From: Candidatus Atribacteria bacterium
GTDB taxonomy: Bacteria > Atribacterota > Atribacteria > Atribacterales > Thermatribacteraceae
Direction of reading: 5' to 3'
DNA length: 35,527 nucleotides
Assembly (NCBI GenBank): GCA_029982245.1
Contig: JARRBX010000003.1
Location: forward strand, 1 to 35,527
Position 1 is the stretch's first letter. Every line of letters begins with the position of its first letter. The notes beneath the pieces are model-generated. The model did not search any database, was not told the DNA's origin, and saw only the letters and a program-made list of their open reading frames with translations. The translations under genes were made by a program, and so were the position numbers. Of this stretch, positions 7,990-16,586 are shown piece by piece.

Positions 7990-9023
7990 GGATTAACCAC
8001 AACCTTTAATCCCTGATGAGACTCTGCAACTTCAAAAGCTTTATGGATTTCAGAAAGCGGGAAGCGGTGAGTAATATATTGGGAAGCTTTCACCATTCCC
8101 TTTTCCATTACTTGAAGAGCCTTATGGTGATGCCTGGGCAAACTCCCATGGCTTCCCAGAAGCATGCACTCTTTATAGTGAATGAGGTTGCTGTCAATGC
8201 TAATCTTTCGAGACCCCTTAGGCAACCCGCCAAAAAAGTTTACCCTTCCTCGATGGCGAACCAGTTCAAGCGCCAGTTCCTGAGCATCGGGCGAAGCACA
8301 AGCTACCATTACCACATCAATTCCCTCTCCATGGGTTGCTTCCATGACCTTCTCTATCAAATGTTCATCGCCAGAAAGAAAATAGTGGTCAGCACCGAAC
8401 TGCTTGGCGGTTTCCAATCGGCTTAAAGAACGTTGAATAACTATTATATTGGTAGCGCCCATATAGCGACCCATTTCAATCATCATACAACCGATTGGCC
8501 CTGCGCCAATAATTCCCAGTGTATCTCCAACACCCAGAGAGCTCATTTCCAAGCCGTTTATAGCACAGGCCAGAGGTTCAGCAAGGGCTGCTTCGTCAAA
8601 GGAAAGAGAATCAGGTATATGATGCACCGCTCCCTGAATCACAGTAAGCTTATTCAAAAGAATGTACTCGGCAAAACCTCCCGGAAACTGATACCCTATG
8701 GCGTAGTTTATGGCACAGTTGGTGCCCATGCCATTCTGGCACCAGTAGCACTCTCCACAGGGAACATCTGCCCCTATAGCTACCCGGTCACCAGGTTTAA
8801 ATTTCTTCACCCCTTCTCCAACTTCGACCACTTCACCAGCAATTTCATGACCAACTATTTGGGGAAAGTGAACTCGGGGATTACCGTAATGCATTATTCT
8901 GATATCGGAACCACATATCGCACAGGAACGAACCCGGACCAGAACTTCCCCCTCTGCAACCCGGTAGTCGGGGACTTCTTCTACCACCAGTTGATCAATG
9001 CCTCTGAGAAGCGCTGCTTTCAT
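7986..9023 (-). CDS. Zinc-dependent medium-chain alcohol dehydrogenase (threonine/sorbitol dehydrogenase-like)
   Basis: A 345-residue MDR enzyme, paralogous to its downstream neighbour. Catalytic zinc ligands are Cys37 (AICGSD), His59-Glu60 (GHEIAGEV) and the acidic residue of AEPLACAINGLE. Structural zinc cysteines are 89, 92, 95 and 103. The NAD(P) loop is GIIGAGPIG. The ATG at 9023 has GGGGGAGG six bases upstream; the longer TTG start at 9038 would place that ribosome site inside the gene. It lies only 28 nt after a strong hairpin (9052-9095). Likely first gene of the sugar/polyol operon. Substrate unknown. Confidence 0.88.
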   Translation of the reverse strand: MKAALLRGIDQLVVEEVPDYRVAEGEVLVRVRSCAICGSDIRIMHYGNPRVHFPQIVGHEIAGEVVEVGEGVKKFKPGDRVAIGADVPCGECYWCQNGMGTNCAINYAIGYQFPGGFAEYILLNKLTVIQGAVHHIPDSLSFDEAALAEPLACAINGLEMSSLGVGDTLGIIGAGPIGCMMIEMGRYMGATNIIVIQRSLSRLETAKQFGADHYFLSGDEHLIEKVMEATHGEGIDVVMVACASPDAQELALELVRHRGRVNFFGGLPKGSRKISIDSNLIHYKECMLLGSHGSLPRHHHKALQVMEKGMVKASQYITHRFPLSEIHKAFEVAESHQGLKVVVNP

Positions 9024-9051
9024 CGTTGCCTCCCCCAATTAATATATGAAC

Positions 9052-9095
9052 AAAGCATAGCCCTGCAACGAATCGTTTGCAGGGCTATGCTTTTT
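9052..9095. terminator. Bidirectional-looking intrinsic terminator between osmC and the dehydrogenases
   Basis: A 17-bp perfect stem (9052-9068 with 9077-9093) and 8-nt loop. The T tract is TTTTT on the plus strand and TTTG on the minus strand. In context it should end the long osmC operon on the minus strand. It also forms the leader of the dehydrogenase operon, or contains that operon's -35 region: TTGCAG in the arm, 16 bp from TATATT at 9041-9046. Confidence 0.75.
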
Positions 9096-9124
9096 GTCAA
9101 ACATGTACTCTGTAACCTTAAATC

Positions 9125-9562
9125 TCAAGCCTTAACAAACGTACCGCTAACTTGGGTGCCCTTACCCAGGGTATCAGAAACCGGACACCTCTTCTCTGCT
9201 TCTTGCATCAACACCTTGAGCTGTTCATCGCTGAGATTACCCTTGACTTTCACTGTGTAACGCACAGCAAGAAATCCTGGACGGACCAGGTTATACTGGC
9301 CCATGAAGCCCCGGGGATCCAGGTCACCCTCTGCCTCCACTTCCACGCCCTCAACGGGCAAGTTTTTCTCCTGAGCAACCACCCTGACAACGATGCCCAA
9401 GCACCCAATTAAAGAAGCAAGCAACCCTTCAACCGGGTTGGGTGCTGAGTCTTTGCCACCCAGATTCTCCGGTTCATCAAACGCCATTTGAAACTGACGT
9501 ACCTGGACATCCACTCGCAAGCCTTCCTGAAGCTTGCCACTTGCCTTAAATGTTAACGCCAT
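9125..9562 (-). CDS. OsmC family peroxiredoxin-like protein
   Basis: A 145-residue protein of the OsmC/Ohr fold, which reduces organic or hydroperoxides with two cysteines. Cys54 (LIGCLGIV) and Cys126 (KRCPVSD) occupy the two conserved catalytic positions. The PNPVEGLLASLIGC segment is typical of the OsmC (YhfA-like) branch rather than Ohr. The ATG at 9562 follows GGGAGG at 8-nt spacing; the 12 extra residues upstream are dispensable. Last gene of the minus string that starts at ccdA; a strong terminator follows 30 nt later. Confidence 0.9.
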   Translation of the reverse strand: MALTFKASGKLQEGLRVDVQVRQFQMAFDEPENLGGKDSAPNPVEGLLASLIGCLGIVVRVVAQEKNLPVEGVEVEAEGDLDPRGFMGQYNLVRPGFLAVRYTVKVKGNLSDEQLKVLMQEAEKRCPVSDTLGKGTQVSGTFVKA

Positions 9563-9579
9563 GTCGTAAACCTCCCTAT

Positions 9580-10158
9580 TCAGTATTTTGGAAAACACAG
9601 CACTTCACAGATTTTGAGTTTGAAAAAGGAATTCTGGTGCGCTGCACGTAATACCAAAGCAGTATCAGCACCCCTGCCGCTCCCACCAATAGAAATGATT
9701 TCCCGATCAGTAGGTACACATCCTGCATCAGCAGCCATAAGGGCTACCTCCACAGCTACTTTAAAGCCCTGAGAAATGCGGCGATAGCTTTCAGCAATCA
9801 CTTCAGGTATGCTCAGGCCACCAAATTTTTCCCGAAAAGAACGATTGATGCCACTCAAAGCGTGAGAAGCCATAACTATCGAAACGCCAGCCTCGGTAAG
9901 CTTTTCTCTGGCTTCAGAAGAGAGGGAAATGCTGTCTCCTCCATTAAAACCACAGTGATAGGTAACCGCAACCAGCTTGCCCAAAAAAGCGCACTGTTGA
10001 GCTTTCTCAAGAAGCCTGAGTGCAGTATCACCACTGCTTGTGGCTACCACAAGGTGCTCAATTTTATTCTGAAGGGCTCTTTCCAGGGCCAAATCCAGGG
10101 TAAGGTCAGTATTCCCTGCTCCGGGTTTATCAAAGTAAATGATTTCCTTTCTTTCCAC
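9580..10158 (-). CDS. Stand-alone pyruvate kinase C-terminal-domain-like protein
   Basis: A 192-residue protein resembling the alpha/beta C-terminal domain of pyruvate kinase with no catalytic barrel (a conserved family known in archaea and anaerobes as uncharacterised PK-C-like proteins). Visible are the N-terminal IIYFDKPGAGNT, the VATSSGDTAL loop, and a C-terminal ISIGGSGRGADTAL glycine-rich loop that suggests binding of a phosphorylated ligand or nucleotide. The GTG at 10158 has AAGGGGG at good spacing; the GTG at 10167 abuts it. It lies 13 nt after phoU and 17 nt before osmC. Function unknown. Confidence 0.75.
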   Translation of the reverse strand: MERKEIIYFDKPGAGNTDLTLDLALERALQNKIEHLVVATSSGDTALRLLEKAQQCAFLGKLVAVTYHCGFNGGDSISLSSEAREKLTEAGVSIVMASHALSGINRSFREKFGGLSIPEVIAESYRRISQGFKVAVEVALMAADAGCVPTDREIISIGGSGRGADTALVLRAAHQNSFFKLKICEVLCFPKY

Positions 10159-10171
10159 AGCACCCACCCCC

Positions 10172-10834
10172 TTACTGGTGCAACTCGATCATCTCACCGG
10201 TCTCCATATAGTATATCCGCTCGGTAACGTTGGTAATGTGGTCTCCAATACGCTCCAGATAGCGGGCAATCATTAAAACCCAGATGCCTGGTCGGGCAAG
10301 TTGTGGATTGGCTTCAATACTGGTTACCACCCCTTCATGTACTGTGCGGTAAAGAGCATCGACCTGCTCATCTCGATCAACAATTCTCTGCACAATGCCC
10401 AGGTCTCTCCTAACAAAAGCAGTAGAAGTGTCCTCAAGCATTTCCACAACGATTTCTGCCATTTTAACCACGTCAGTAACCACCTTAAGAAGCGGGCTAT
10501 CGGAGAGGCGAATGCTGAATTTAGCAATATCTATGGAGTAGTCGCCGATACGCTCCACATCGGTAATAATTTTGAGAATCGCCGCAATGGTTCTCAAATC
10601 CCTGGCAACCGGCTGCTCGAGGGCGATAAGCTGTAAACACTTTTCCTCAATCTTAAAATTATAATCGTCCACCACATCGTCAAGCGCAATAACTTCTTTG
10701 GCCTTTGCAACGTCTCTCTCTTTAAGAGATTCGATAGCCATGACCAGCATTTTTTCTGCTGCCTTGATCATGTTGACCAGGCTTTCCTGCAAGTTTTGAA
10801 GCTCTTGCCTGAAATGTTCTCGCGGTATAGTCAA
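10172..10834 (-). CDS. phoU: PhoU family phosphate-responsive regulator
   Basis: A 220-residue all-helical protein with two PhoU three-helix repeats. Each carries the metal-binding E/DxxxD pattern: DVERIGDYSIDIA in the first and YLERIGDHITNVTE in the second. PhoU damps phosphate uptake and signalling with Pst and PhoR. No pst, phoR or phoB gene is in the window, so here it is uncoupled from its usual partners. The start is a TTG at 10834 with GGGAGG 9 nt upstream. It follows the phosphodiesterase gene by about 40 nt in the same direction. Confidence 0.92.
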   Translation of the reverse strand: MTIPREHFRQELQNLQESLVNMIKAAEKMLVMAIESLKERDVAKAKEVIALDDVVDDYNFKIEEKCLQLIALEQPVARDLRTIAAILKIITDVERIGDYSIDIAKFSIRLSDSPLLKVVTDVVKMAEIVVEMLEDTSTAFVRRDLGIVQRIVDRDEQVDALYRTVHEGVVTSIEANPQLARPGIWVLMIARYLERIGDHITNVTERIYYMETGEMIELHQ

Positions 10835-10875
10835 ACCCAAAAACCTCCCACACAAGCACTATTTGTAATATTAAA

Positions 10876-11355
10876 TCAAATCTCGATTAATTTCGCTACC
10901 CCCTTCGATAAATCACAGATTGCCACCGTGGGCTTGCCACTCAAAAGACCACAAACCTCCCCAGGATTAACCAGCAACTTACCCCGATTTTCTTTGATAA
11001 CTGCCTGATGCGTGTGGCCATATACCACCAGGTCAAAATGGGCACTCTCAAAAGCGGCTTCGGCAGGTTGCGGATAGTGACTAACCCAGATGCGGTATCC
11101 TTTTTCCTCTATCTTCAGGTGAGGACTGGAAATCTTTCCCGAAGAACGTTCAAAAATCCCCAGAACCTCACCGTCGTTGTTGCCCCTCACGCCGTACCAA
11201 GGTAGGGAAAGCTGGGCAAGCAAGGCCACACTGAAAGGAGCCACATAATCCCCAGCATGGATGATGAGCTCAGCACCTTCACTTTGGAGGACTTCCAGGG
11301 CCTTCTTCAGGTTCTGCAGGTGGTCGTGGCTATCAGACAGTACACCAACCAGCAA
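10876..11355 (-). CDS. YfcE/MJ0936-type metallophosphodiesterase
   Basis: A 159-residue calcineurin-like phosphoesterase with a two-metal site. Ligands visible are Asp8 and His10 (SDSHDH), Asp36 (HAGDY), Asn59 (RGNND), His93 (VSH) and the GHTH motif (113-116). This small family hydrolyses phosphodiesters in vitro; the cellular substrate is generally unknown. The TTG at 11355 follows AGGAGG at 8-nt spacing, whereas the GTG at 11364 overlaps the ribosome site. It starts 12 nt downstream of the nitroreductase stop, so the two are co-transcribed. Confidence 0.9.
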   Translation of the reverse strand: MLVGVLSDSHDHLQNLKKALEVLQSEGAELIIHAGDYVAPFSVALLAQLSLPWYGVRGNNDGEVLGIFERSSGKISSPHLKIEEKGYRIWVSHYPQPAEAAFESAHFDLVVYGHTHQAVIKENRGKLLVNPGEVCGLLSGKPTVAICDLSKGVAKLIEI

Positions 11356-11367
11356 TTGAACCACCTC

Positions 11368-11865
11368 CTAAAACTTTTCCCAGTGCAAAACGTCCTTCAG
11401 CGCTCGTTTGTAGATTTCCCCTCGCGGTCGCTCCGCAGGGTACCCAATAGGAATTAAGCTTATCAGCTTGTAACCGTTGGGAACACCAAGCTTTTCTCTC
11501 ACCGCTTCAGCGTATGCTTTTTTGTCCCCTGCCACCCAACAAGCACCAAGGCCCAGGGCGCAAGCAGCGATTAAGATGTTTTCCGTAGCCGCACAACCAT
11601 CCTCAAGGTAATACTTGGTCTCCTTGCAAAAAACAGCAACCAGAACCGGCGCGTCCTTGATAAACTTGCCGTAGTCAGTAAGTCGAGCAATCTCCTCTCT
11701 CTTTGCGCTTTCAGTAACCACCACAAACTCCCAGGGCTGGATATTGATTGCCGAAGGAGCCAGTCTTGCACAATCAATAATGGTCTCAATTTTTTCCTTC
11801 TCCACTGGTTGATTGGTAAACCTGCGAATAGAACGCCTTTCCCGCAAGGCTTCGATAGCATCCAT
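11368..11865 (-). CDS. Nitroreductase family FMN oxidoreductase
   Basis: A 165-residue flavoprotein of the NfsA/FRP fold. The N-terminal RERRSIRRF binds the FMN phosphate, PSAINIQPWEFVVV is the second flavin motif, and the region GLGACWVAGDK completes the site. Length is short, as in the compact branch found in anaerobes. The ATG at 11865 has AAGGAGG at 8-nt spacing. It sits between DUF763 (14 nt) and the phosphodiesterase (12 nt). Its physiological electron acceptor cannot be read from sequence. Confidence 0.9.
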   Translation of the reverse strand: MDAIEALRERRSIRRFTNQPVEKEKIETIIDCARLAPSAINIQPWEFVVVTESAKREEIARLTDYGKFIKDAPVLVAVFCKETKYYLEDGCAATENILIAACALGLGACWVAGDKKAYAEAVREKLGVPNGYKLISLIPIGYPAERPRGEIYKRALKDVLHWEKF

Positions 11866-11879
11866 GAACAACACCTCCT

Positions 11880-12968
11880 TTACCAGCCACTCAAAAGTTT
11901 TAACTGCTTATACATTTTATTTTTTTCCTGAGGGGTAGTCCGAACTCTGCGCAGCAGCTCTTCGAGAAAAGTAATACTTTCCTGATAGGTTTTGCGATCC
12001 ACCGGGTAGGGAATTCCATCCTTTCCGCCATGAGCAAAGGAAAAACTCACCGGGTCTTTAAAGCTGGGAGGCGCACCCAGTACCACTTCTGAAGTGAGCG
12101 CCAGAGCCCGCAGGGTTTTAGGCCCTACCCCAGGTGTAGCTAAGAGACCCTCAAAATCAGCCGGCTTTTCCACACACAGATTATAAAGAGTTCTGGAAAT
12201 ACGGGAGAGGTCAAAGTCTCCCTCTTCAATGTGGTGCCGGGAAGGAAGTGCAAAATGCAATACTTTTTGCATTTCACCAATTAGCGCCTCCCCGTTTTGC
12301 TCGATAAGCTGCACCATACCCTTCCGGCAGTTTTCACTCTCTCGGGCTACCAGGTTAAGCACCCTGCTCTCCCTGCGCTGGGCACATATGCCACGGTGGG
12401 GCTCACAGACCAGGTCTTCGACCGTTTCGCTCAACCAGTGGTACCTCCTGGCCAGCCGTAGCGCTTCGTTCATTCCCTGCTGCACCACTGCCCAGTTACC
12501 GGAACTGGTAAAGAAAAACACGTGGTGATAAAGCTGGTACCCATCCTGCAAAGCGGCACTGTCAATCTTGGCCGTCATCTTGCTTAAATAAACAAGCTGG
12601 TCAGTAAATGAGAAAGAACAGCACTCTCCGTAAACCTGAATTTCCTGAGGTGTCTTGCGAGAGGTAGCCCCCTTGCCACCACAGATAAAAATCCCCAGCT
12701 CCTGCTCCCTGCCTCTAATTCCCTCTTTCAGTGCTCCGCAAAGGGTAGTGGTAACTCCGCTTGAGTGCCAGTCAAAACCCAGGAGACATCCCAGAGATTG
12801 AAAAAATAAGGGATCCGATATGCGACGCAAAAACTCCTCAGCACCAAAAAACTCCACTATAGCTTCAATAATCAAGCCTCCCAGGCGCTGCATCCTCTGA
12901 AAAAGCCAGCGGGGACACTTTCCCCCGTGAAGCGGAGAGTCCACAAAACCCCGACGTATTGCGCTCAC
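11880..12968 (-). CDS. DUF763 domain protein
   Basis: A 362-residue protein of the DUF763 family, mostly from archaea and thermophilic bacteria. The N-terminal [19 protein letters not shown] is diagnostic, as is the central [14 protein letters not shown]-like segment. A helix-hairpin-helix motif ([15 protein letters not shown], about 275-289) indicates DNA or nucleic-acid contact. Known members lack a firm function; a DNA-processing role is inference. It begins with GTG overlapping the stop of the adenosine-specific-kinase gene (GTGA), so the two are translationally coupled. Confidence 0.88.
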   Translation of the reverse strand: MSAIRRGFVDSPLHGGKCPRWLFQRMQRLGGLIIEAIVEFFGAEEFLRRISDPLFFQSLGCLLGFDWHSSGVTTTLCGALKEGIRGREQELGIFICGGKGATSRKTPQEIQVYGECCSFSFTDQLVYLSKMTAKIDSAALQDGYQLYHHVFFFTSSGNWAVVQQGMNEALRLARRYHWLSETVEDLVCEPHRGICAQRRESRVLNLVARESENCRKGMVQLIEQNGEALIGEMQKVLHFALPSRHHIEEGDFDLSRISRTLYNLCVEKPADFEGLLATPGVGPKTLRALALTSEVVLGAPPSFKDPVSFSFAHGGKDGIPYPVDRKTYQESITFLEELLRRVRTTPQEKNKMYKQLKLLSGW

Positions 12969-13447
12969 AACTTATAGCCAAACCTCCTCAACAAAGCTTT
13001 GCGCTCTGCAATATCCTGCTCAGTTTCCACACCCTTGGTTTTGAAGCCATCAACAACTCCGAGAATAGCTCTCCCCTGGTCAGTTTCGGCAATAATCACC
13101 TGCACTGGATTAGCAGTAGCACAAAATATCCTGCAAACCTCAGGTACCATCTTCACTGCGTTCAGCACGTTGATGGGAAAACCCTCTTTAAGGAAGATCA
13201 AAAAAGCATGTCCGGCTGAAAGCAACATTGCGTTTTCCTTGGCAAGTTCCGTCAGCTCCTCATCATTGCCACTGTAGCGTACCAGGCAAGGCCCAGAAGC
13301 CTCACAAAATGCAATGCCAAACTTGAGGTGAGGCGAAATTCCCACCAGAGCTTCGTGAAGGTCCTCGACAGTTTTAATAAAGTGTGAGTGACCCAAAATG
13401 AGGTTATACTGTTTCGGGTTTTTAAGCGCAACAATCTGGAGTTCCAA
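12965..13447 (-). CDS. Adenosine-specific kinase family protein (DUF355)
   Basis: A 160-residue protein matching the small family annotated as adenosine-specific kinase, structurally known from archaeal homologues. Typical features are the MELQIV start, [38 protein letters not shown], and a C-terminal [10 protein letters not shown]. The TTG at 13447 has GGGGGGA at 6-nt spacing and gives the family N-terminus; a TTG at 13453 is too close to the site. The biochemical activity is from family knowledge only. Coupled downstream to DUF763. Confidence 0.88.
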   Translation of the reverse strand: MELQIVALKNPKQYNLILGHSHFIKTVEDLHEALVGISPHLKFGIAFCEASGPCLVRYSGNDEELTELAKENAMLLSAGHAFLIFLKEGFPINVLNAVKMVPEVCRIFCATANPVQVIIAETDQGRAILGVVDGFKTKGVETEQDIAERKALLRRFGYKL

Positions 13448-13468
13448 AGACAATCCCCCCTTTCAAGT

Positions 13469-14293
13469 TTATTCCCTTTTTAACCAGGGTAAAACCTCCT
13501 CCAGCAGCCCTCCAACCTTTTGACCCAAAGTTCTTCTCTCCAAAGCAGGTCGTTCTGGCTGCTCAATCCCTACAATCTCTTTCATAAAACCTTCCAGAGC
13601 TTTTTCAAAACCTATGTCATACCCCACCTTCTGGCTCTGAAACCACTTGTAATCCATTATATAAGCAAAGATGTCAGCCAGCCCTTTACCCGGAAAGGCT
13701 TCTTCAAGATTTTTCTCCACGATTTTCTGAACCACAGGGGTGTAGACACATAAAAACCAGTTTAACGCCGCCTCCTGAATGGGAACTTCTCTGCCTAAGG
13801 AAGCGCTCATCTGCCTGGCATGGTCCTGAATGTAGTTCAAAAAAGCATCATAGTGGCGCGGTTCGGTAGCGTCAATGCCTTTCAAGCCAGTAATTCTTTC
13901 AAATTCAGCTCTTTTCTTGCGCAAAGCTTTGCTTTCAATTTTCGGAGAAGGAAAAAATTCAATCACTTCAGCATCGATGAATTCTCTTCCCAGCTCCTTG
14001 GCCACTGCCACTCGGTGATTTCCATCGAGTACGTAGTACTCATCTCCCACTTTGTAAACGATAATGGGGGGCAAGATTTCTCCTCTTTCCATCGCCCTCC
14101 TGATACGGTAATAGCGAGTGTCCGGGCGTTTAAGTCTAAAACCTGGTAAAAGGTCTGCCGCTCGCCCCACACTGCCCACTATTTTTTCAACCGGTATAGC
14201 ATGAATTCCCCGATAGACCCGGTTGGAAAGTCCCAGCCGCCGCGAAACTTCACCAAAGGCCTTGATCCGTTCCCTGCTTCCTCTGACGGGCAT
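13469..14293 (-). CDS. ParB/Srx-fold domain protein of unknown function
   Basis: A 274-residue protein. Residues about 30-110 form a ParB/sulfiredoxin-like N-domain: HAIPVEKIVG, then GEILPPIIVYKVGDEYYVLDGNHRVAVAKELG, where the DGNHR loop is the nucleotide/phosphate-binding signature of this fold. The remaining 150 residues are helical and match no partition protein I recognise; no ParA gene is nearby, so a plasmid-partition role is unlikely. It resembles the DUF4032-type ParB-like proteins. The ATG at 14293 follows AGGGGTG. It starts 10 nt downstream of ccdA and ends 21 nt before the kinase gene. Confidence 0.75.
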   Translation of the reverse strand: MPVRGSRERIKAFGEVSRRLGLSNRVYRGIHAIPVEKIVGSVGRAADLLPGFRLKRPDTRYYRIRRAMERGEILPPIIVYKVGDEYYVLDGNHRVAVAKELGREFIDAEVIEFFPSPKIESKALRKKRAEFERITGLKGIDATEPRHYDAFLNYIQDHARQMSASLGREVPIQEAALNWFLCVYTPVVQKIVEKNLEEAFPGKGLADIFAYIMDYKWFQSQKVGYDIGFEKALEGFMKEIVGIEQPERPALERRTLGQKVGGLLEEVLPWLKRE

Positions 14294-14303
14294 TATTTCA
14301 CCC

Positions 14304-15023
14304 CTATTCAATTAAAAGATATTCAGGGCTCACCAGGTTGCCGATGCCCAGCCAGTATACCAGAAAATCAAGGCGATTCAACAACATCAAAACGCCCAGA
14401 AACAAAAGCAAACCACCGCTCACTATTTCTACCAATCTCCCTCTTTTCTGAAATCTCTTCAAAACCTGCATCACCTTGCCCCAACCCACACCGAGAAGAA
14501 TAAAGGGTAGAGCAAGTCCCAGGGAGTAAAAAGCTAGCATCAGGCCTCCTTCCCAGATTTGCGCCCTTGCCGAAACATAGAGTAAAATAGCACCCAAAAT
14601 GGGTCCCACGCAAGGAGTCCATCCCAGACCAAAAGAAATGCCCAGCACGAAACTGCGCAGTTGAGCCCAATCTGTCTTAAACTGAGCTCTTTTTTCAGCG
14701 TATAGAAGACGTATTTTCAAAACACCCAGGACTTGAAGGGCAAAAATGATGATAACCACGCCAGCAATCCGGTTGAACCAATCTTTATAAAGCAGAAAAA
14801 CTCCCCCCAGAGCTGAAGCACCAATACCCATCAAAAAGAAAATCCCTGAAAACCCACTTACAAAGAGCAAGGTATGCCATAAAACCCTTTTACGCTCTTT
14901 CTCTATGGACTCAACCCCGCTCAAATAGCCGATGTAGGCGGGAGCAATTGCCAGAACACACGGTGAAAGAAAAGAAAGAACTCCGGCCACAAAGCTGATT
15001 ACAACACTGAGTTCAAAGTCCAA
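14304..15023 (-). CDS. ccdA: CcdA-type transmembrane thiol-disulfide transporter
   Basis: A 239-residue membrane protein with six hydrophobic segments. It moves reducing equivalents from cytoplasmic thioredoxin across the membrane, typically for cytochrome c maturation or periplasmic thiol proteins. The two redox cysteines are Cys22 in the SFLSPCVLA proline motif of helix 1 and the Cys of GLGWTPCVGP in helix 4. The TTG at 15023 has GAGGGAGG at 8-nt spacing; GTG at 15032 overlaps that site. First gene of the long minus string. A thioredoxin gene is present elsewhere in the window (31037-31363). Confidence 0.93.
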   Translation of the reverse strand: MDFELSVVISFVAGVLSFLSPCVLAIAPAYIGYLSGVESIEKERKRVLWHTLLFVSGFSGIFFLMGIGASALGGVFLLYKDWFNRIAGVVIIIFALQVLGVLKIRLLYAEKRAQFKTDWAQLRSFVLGISFGLGWTPCVGPILGAILLYVSARAQIWEGGLMLAFYSLGLALPFILLGVGWGKVMQVLKRFQKRGRLVEIVSGGLLLFLGVLMLLNRLDFLVYWLGIGNLVSPEYLLIE

Positions 15024-15032
15024 ATAAAGCAC

Positions 15033-15270
15033 CTCCCTCTATTGCCAGCACTCTGACTTAACCAATTATAAATAACTAATTTGATACGTTTAGTATATCA
15101 CCACTTCAAAAACCTTTACTGCAAGCACCGCTTAAAAAGCAACAACCTCGTTGTCTCCAAACTAATACCCTTTTTAAGAATATTTGTTTCTCGCTTAAAA
15201 GTTGTGCTATAAAAATAGCATGAGTTAAAAATTTCCACTGCACAAACCATCTTAAAGGGGGGCAGTAAAT
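15033..15270. promoter_or_regulatory. Divergent intergenic region ccdA / paaK
   Basis: A-T rich. Plus strand: TTGTTT (15184-15189), an 18-bp spacer and TATAAA (15208-15213), a fair promoter for paaK; a small GCTAT-AAAA-ATAGC repeat overlaps the -10. Minus strand: an extended -10 TGATATACT (TATACT at 15092-15097) with no good -35, and a TATAAT at 15065-15070, either of which could serve ccdA. Small open frames here are not credible. Confidence 0.5.
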
Positions 15271-16569
15271 TTGTACTGGGAAAAAGAAATTGAGACCATG
15301 CCACGCGAAGAACTTGTTAAACTTCAAGAACAGCGACTCCAGAAAACGCTGGAACAGGCACAGAAAACAGCTTTCTACAAAGAGCTATTTCGCAAGAACC
15401 ATCTGGACCCTCAAAAAATCAAAACCCTTGAAGACCTGCGCAACGTTCCACCAACCACTAAAGAGGATTTGCGCAATCACTTCCCTTACGGGTTTTTGGC
15501 CGTACCTCTTGAAGAAGTAGTGAGACTCCATTCCTCTTCAGGGACCACTGGTACCCCCACAGTTATCTATCACACCGCAGAAGACCTTGAGAAATGGACC
15601 AATCAGGTTGCCCGCTGTCTCTACATGGTGGGAGTGCGACGAGGGGACGTATTCCAGAACATGATGAGCTATGGCCTTTTCACCGGAGGCTTGGGCATGC
15701 ACTACGGTGCAGAAAGAATAGGTGCCCTTACCATTCCCATCGGCCCTGGAAACAGCAAGCGTCAAATCTGGTTTATGCGTAATTTTAAAACCACGGTCAT
15801 CCACATCATACCGAGTTATGCCTTGCTTCTTGCCAGTATTATCAAAAGCGAAGGCCTGGACCCCAAAGAAGACCTTTATCTCCACACGCTTTTGATTGGT
15901 GCTGAGCCCCACAGCGAAGAAACTCGCCGCCGCATTGAGGAAAGTTTTGGCGCCAAAGCCTACAACTCTTACGGACTCTCTGAAATGAACGGCCCGGGGG
16001 TGGCCTTTGAATGCGTCTATCAGGAAGGAATGCACCTCTGGGAAGATTATTATTACCTGGAAATAGTGAACCCTGAAACGCTTGAGCCCTGCTCACCCGG
16101 TGAAGTAGGTGAAATACTCCTCACTACCCTGAACCGCGACGCAACACCCATCATACGTTACCGCACCCGTGACCTTGCCTATTACTATGAAGAACCCTGT
16201 CCCTGCGGAAGAACTCACCGCAGAATCTCCCGCATCAGGGGAAGAAGCGACGACATGTTCATTTTCAGAGGCGTGAATATCTTCCCCATTCAGATAGAAA
16301 AAGTGCTTATGAATATACCCGAGGTGGCTTCCAACTACCGGATAATTTTGGATCGAGAAGATTTTAAAGATACCATGAAGGTGGAAGTAGAAATAAAACC
16401 AGAGTTTTTCTTTGGAGATTTGCTCAAACTGGAAAGGCTCCGGGAAAGGATTAAGGCAGAATTGCGATCCGAAATCCTGGTCACTCCTGAAGTGGTCCTG
16501 GTAGAACCCGGAAGTCTTCCTGTCAGTGAAGGCAAAGCAGTGCGAGTCATTGACCAGCGTAAAATGTGA
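15271..16569 (+). CDS. paaK: Phenylacetate-CoA ligase family protein
   Basis: A 432-residue adenylate-forming enzyme that joins an aryl acid to CoA via an acyl-AMP. Seen are the PaaK N-terminal domain, the phosphate loop SSSGTTGTP, the A5 region YGLSEMNGPG, the metal/zinc-like CPCGRTHRRI and the A8 hinge RGRSDDMFIFRGVNIFP. The TTG at 15271 follows AAAGGGGGG at suitable distance. An ACT-domain gene follows after 17 nt, an arrangement common in anaerobes where PaaK works with indolepyruvate/arylpyruvate ferredoxin oxidoreductases in aromatic amino acid breakdown. That role is inference, since no oxidoreductase is in the window. Confidence 0.92.
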   Translation: MYWEKEIETMPREELVKLQEQRLQKTLEQAQKTAFYKELFRKNHLDPQKIKTLEDLRNVPPTTKEDLRNHFPYGFLAVPLEEVVRLHSSSGTTGTPTVIYHTAEDLEKWTNQVARCLYMVGVRRGDVFQNMMSYGLFTGGLGMHYGAERIGALTIPIGPGNSKRQIWFMRNFKTTVIHIIPSYALLLASIIKSEGLDPKEDLYLHTLLIGAEPHSEETRRRIEESFGAKAYNSYGLSEMNGPGVAFECVYQEGMHLWEDYYYLEIVNPETLEPCSPGEVGEILLTTLNRDATPIIRYRTRDLAYYYEEPCPCGRTHRRISRIRGRSDDMFIFRGVNIFPIQIEKVLMNIPEVASNYRIILDREDFKDTMKVEVEIKPEFFFGDLLKLERLRERIKAELRSEILVTPEVVLVEPGSLPVSEGKAVRVIDQRKM

Positions 16570-16586
16570 GAAAGGAGTGCAAAATC

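Noticed and set aside
8433-9260. 275-residue plus-strand open frame
   Set aside because: Antisense to a zinc dehydrogenase and part of osmC and runs through the 17-bp terminator hairpin; no recognisable domain.
13469-14293. Chromosome partition protein ParB
   Set aside because: Only the Srx/ParB-like nucleotide-binding part is recognisable; no ParA gene, helix-turn-helix or parS-like repeat is nearby.
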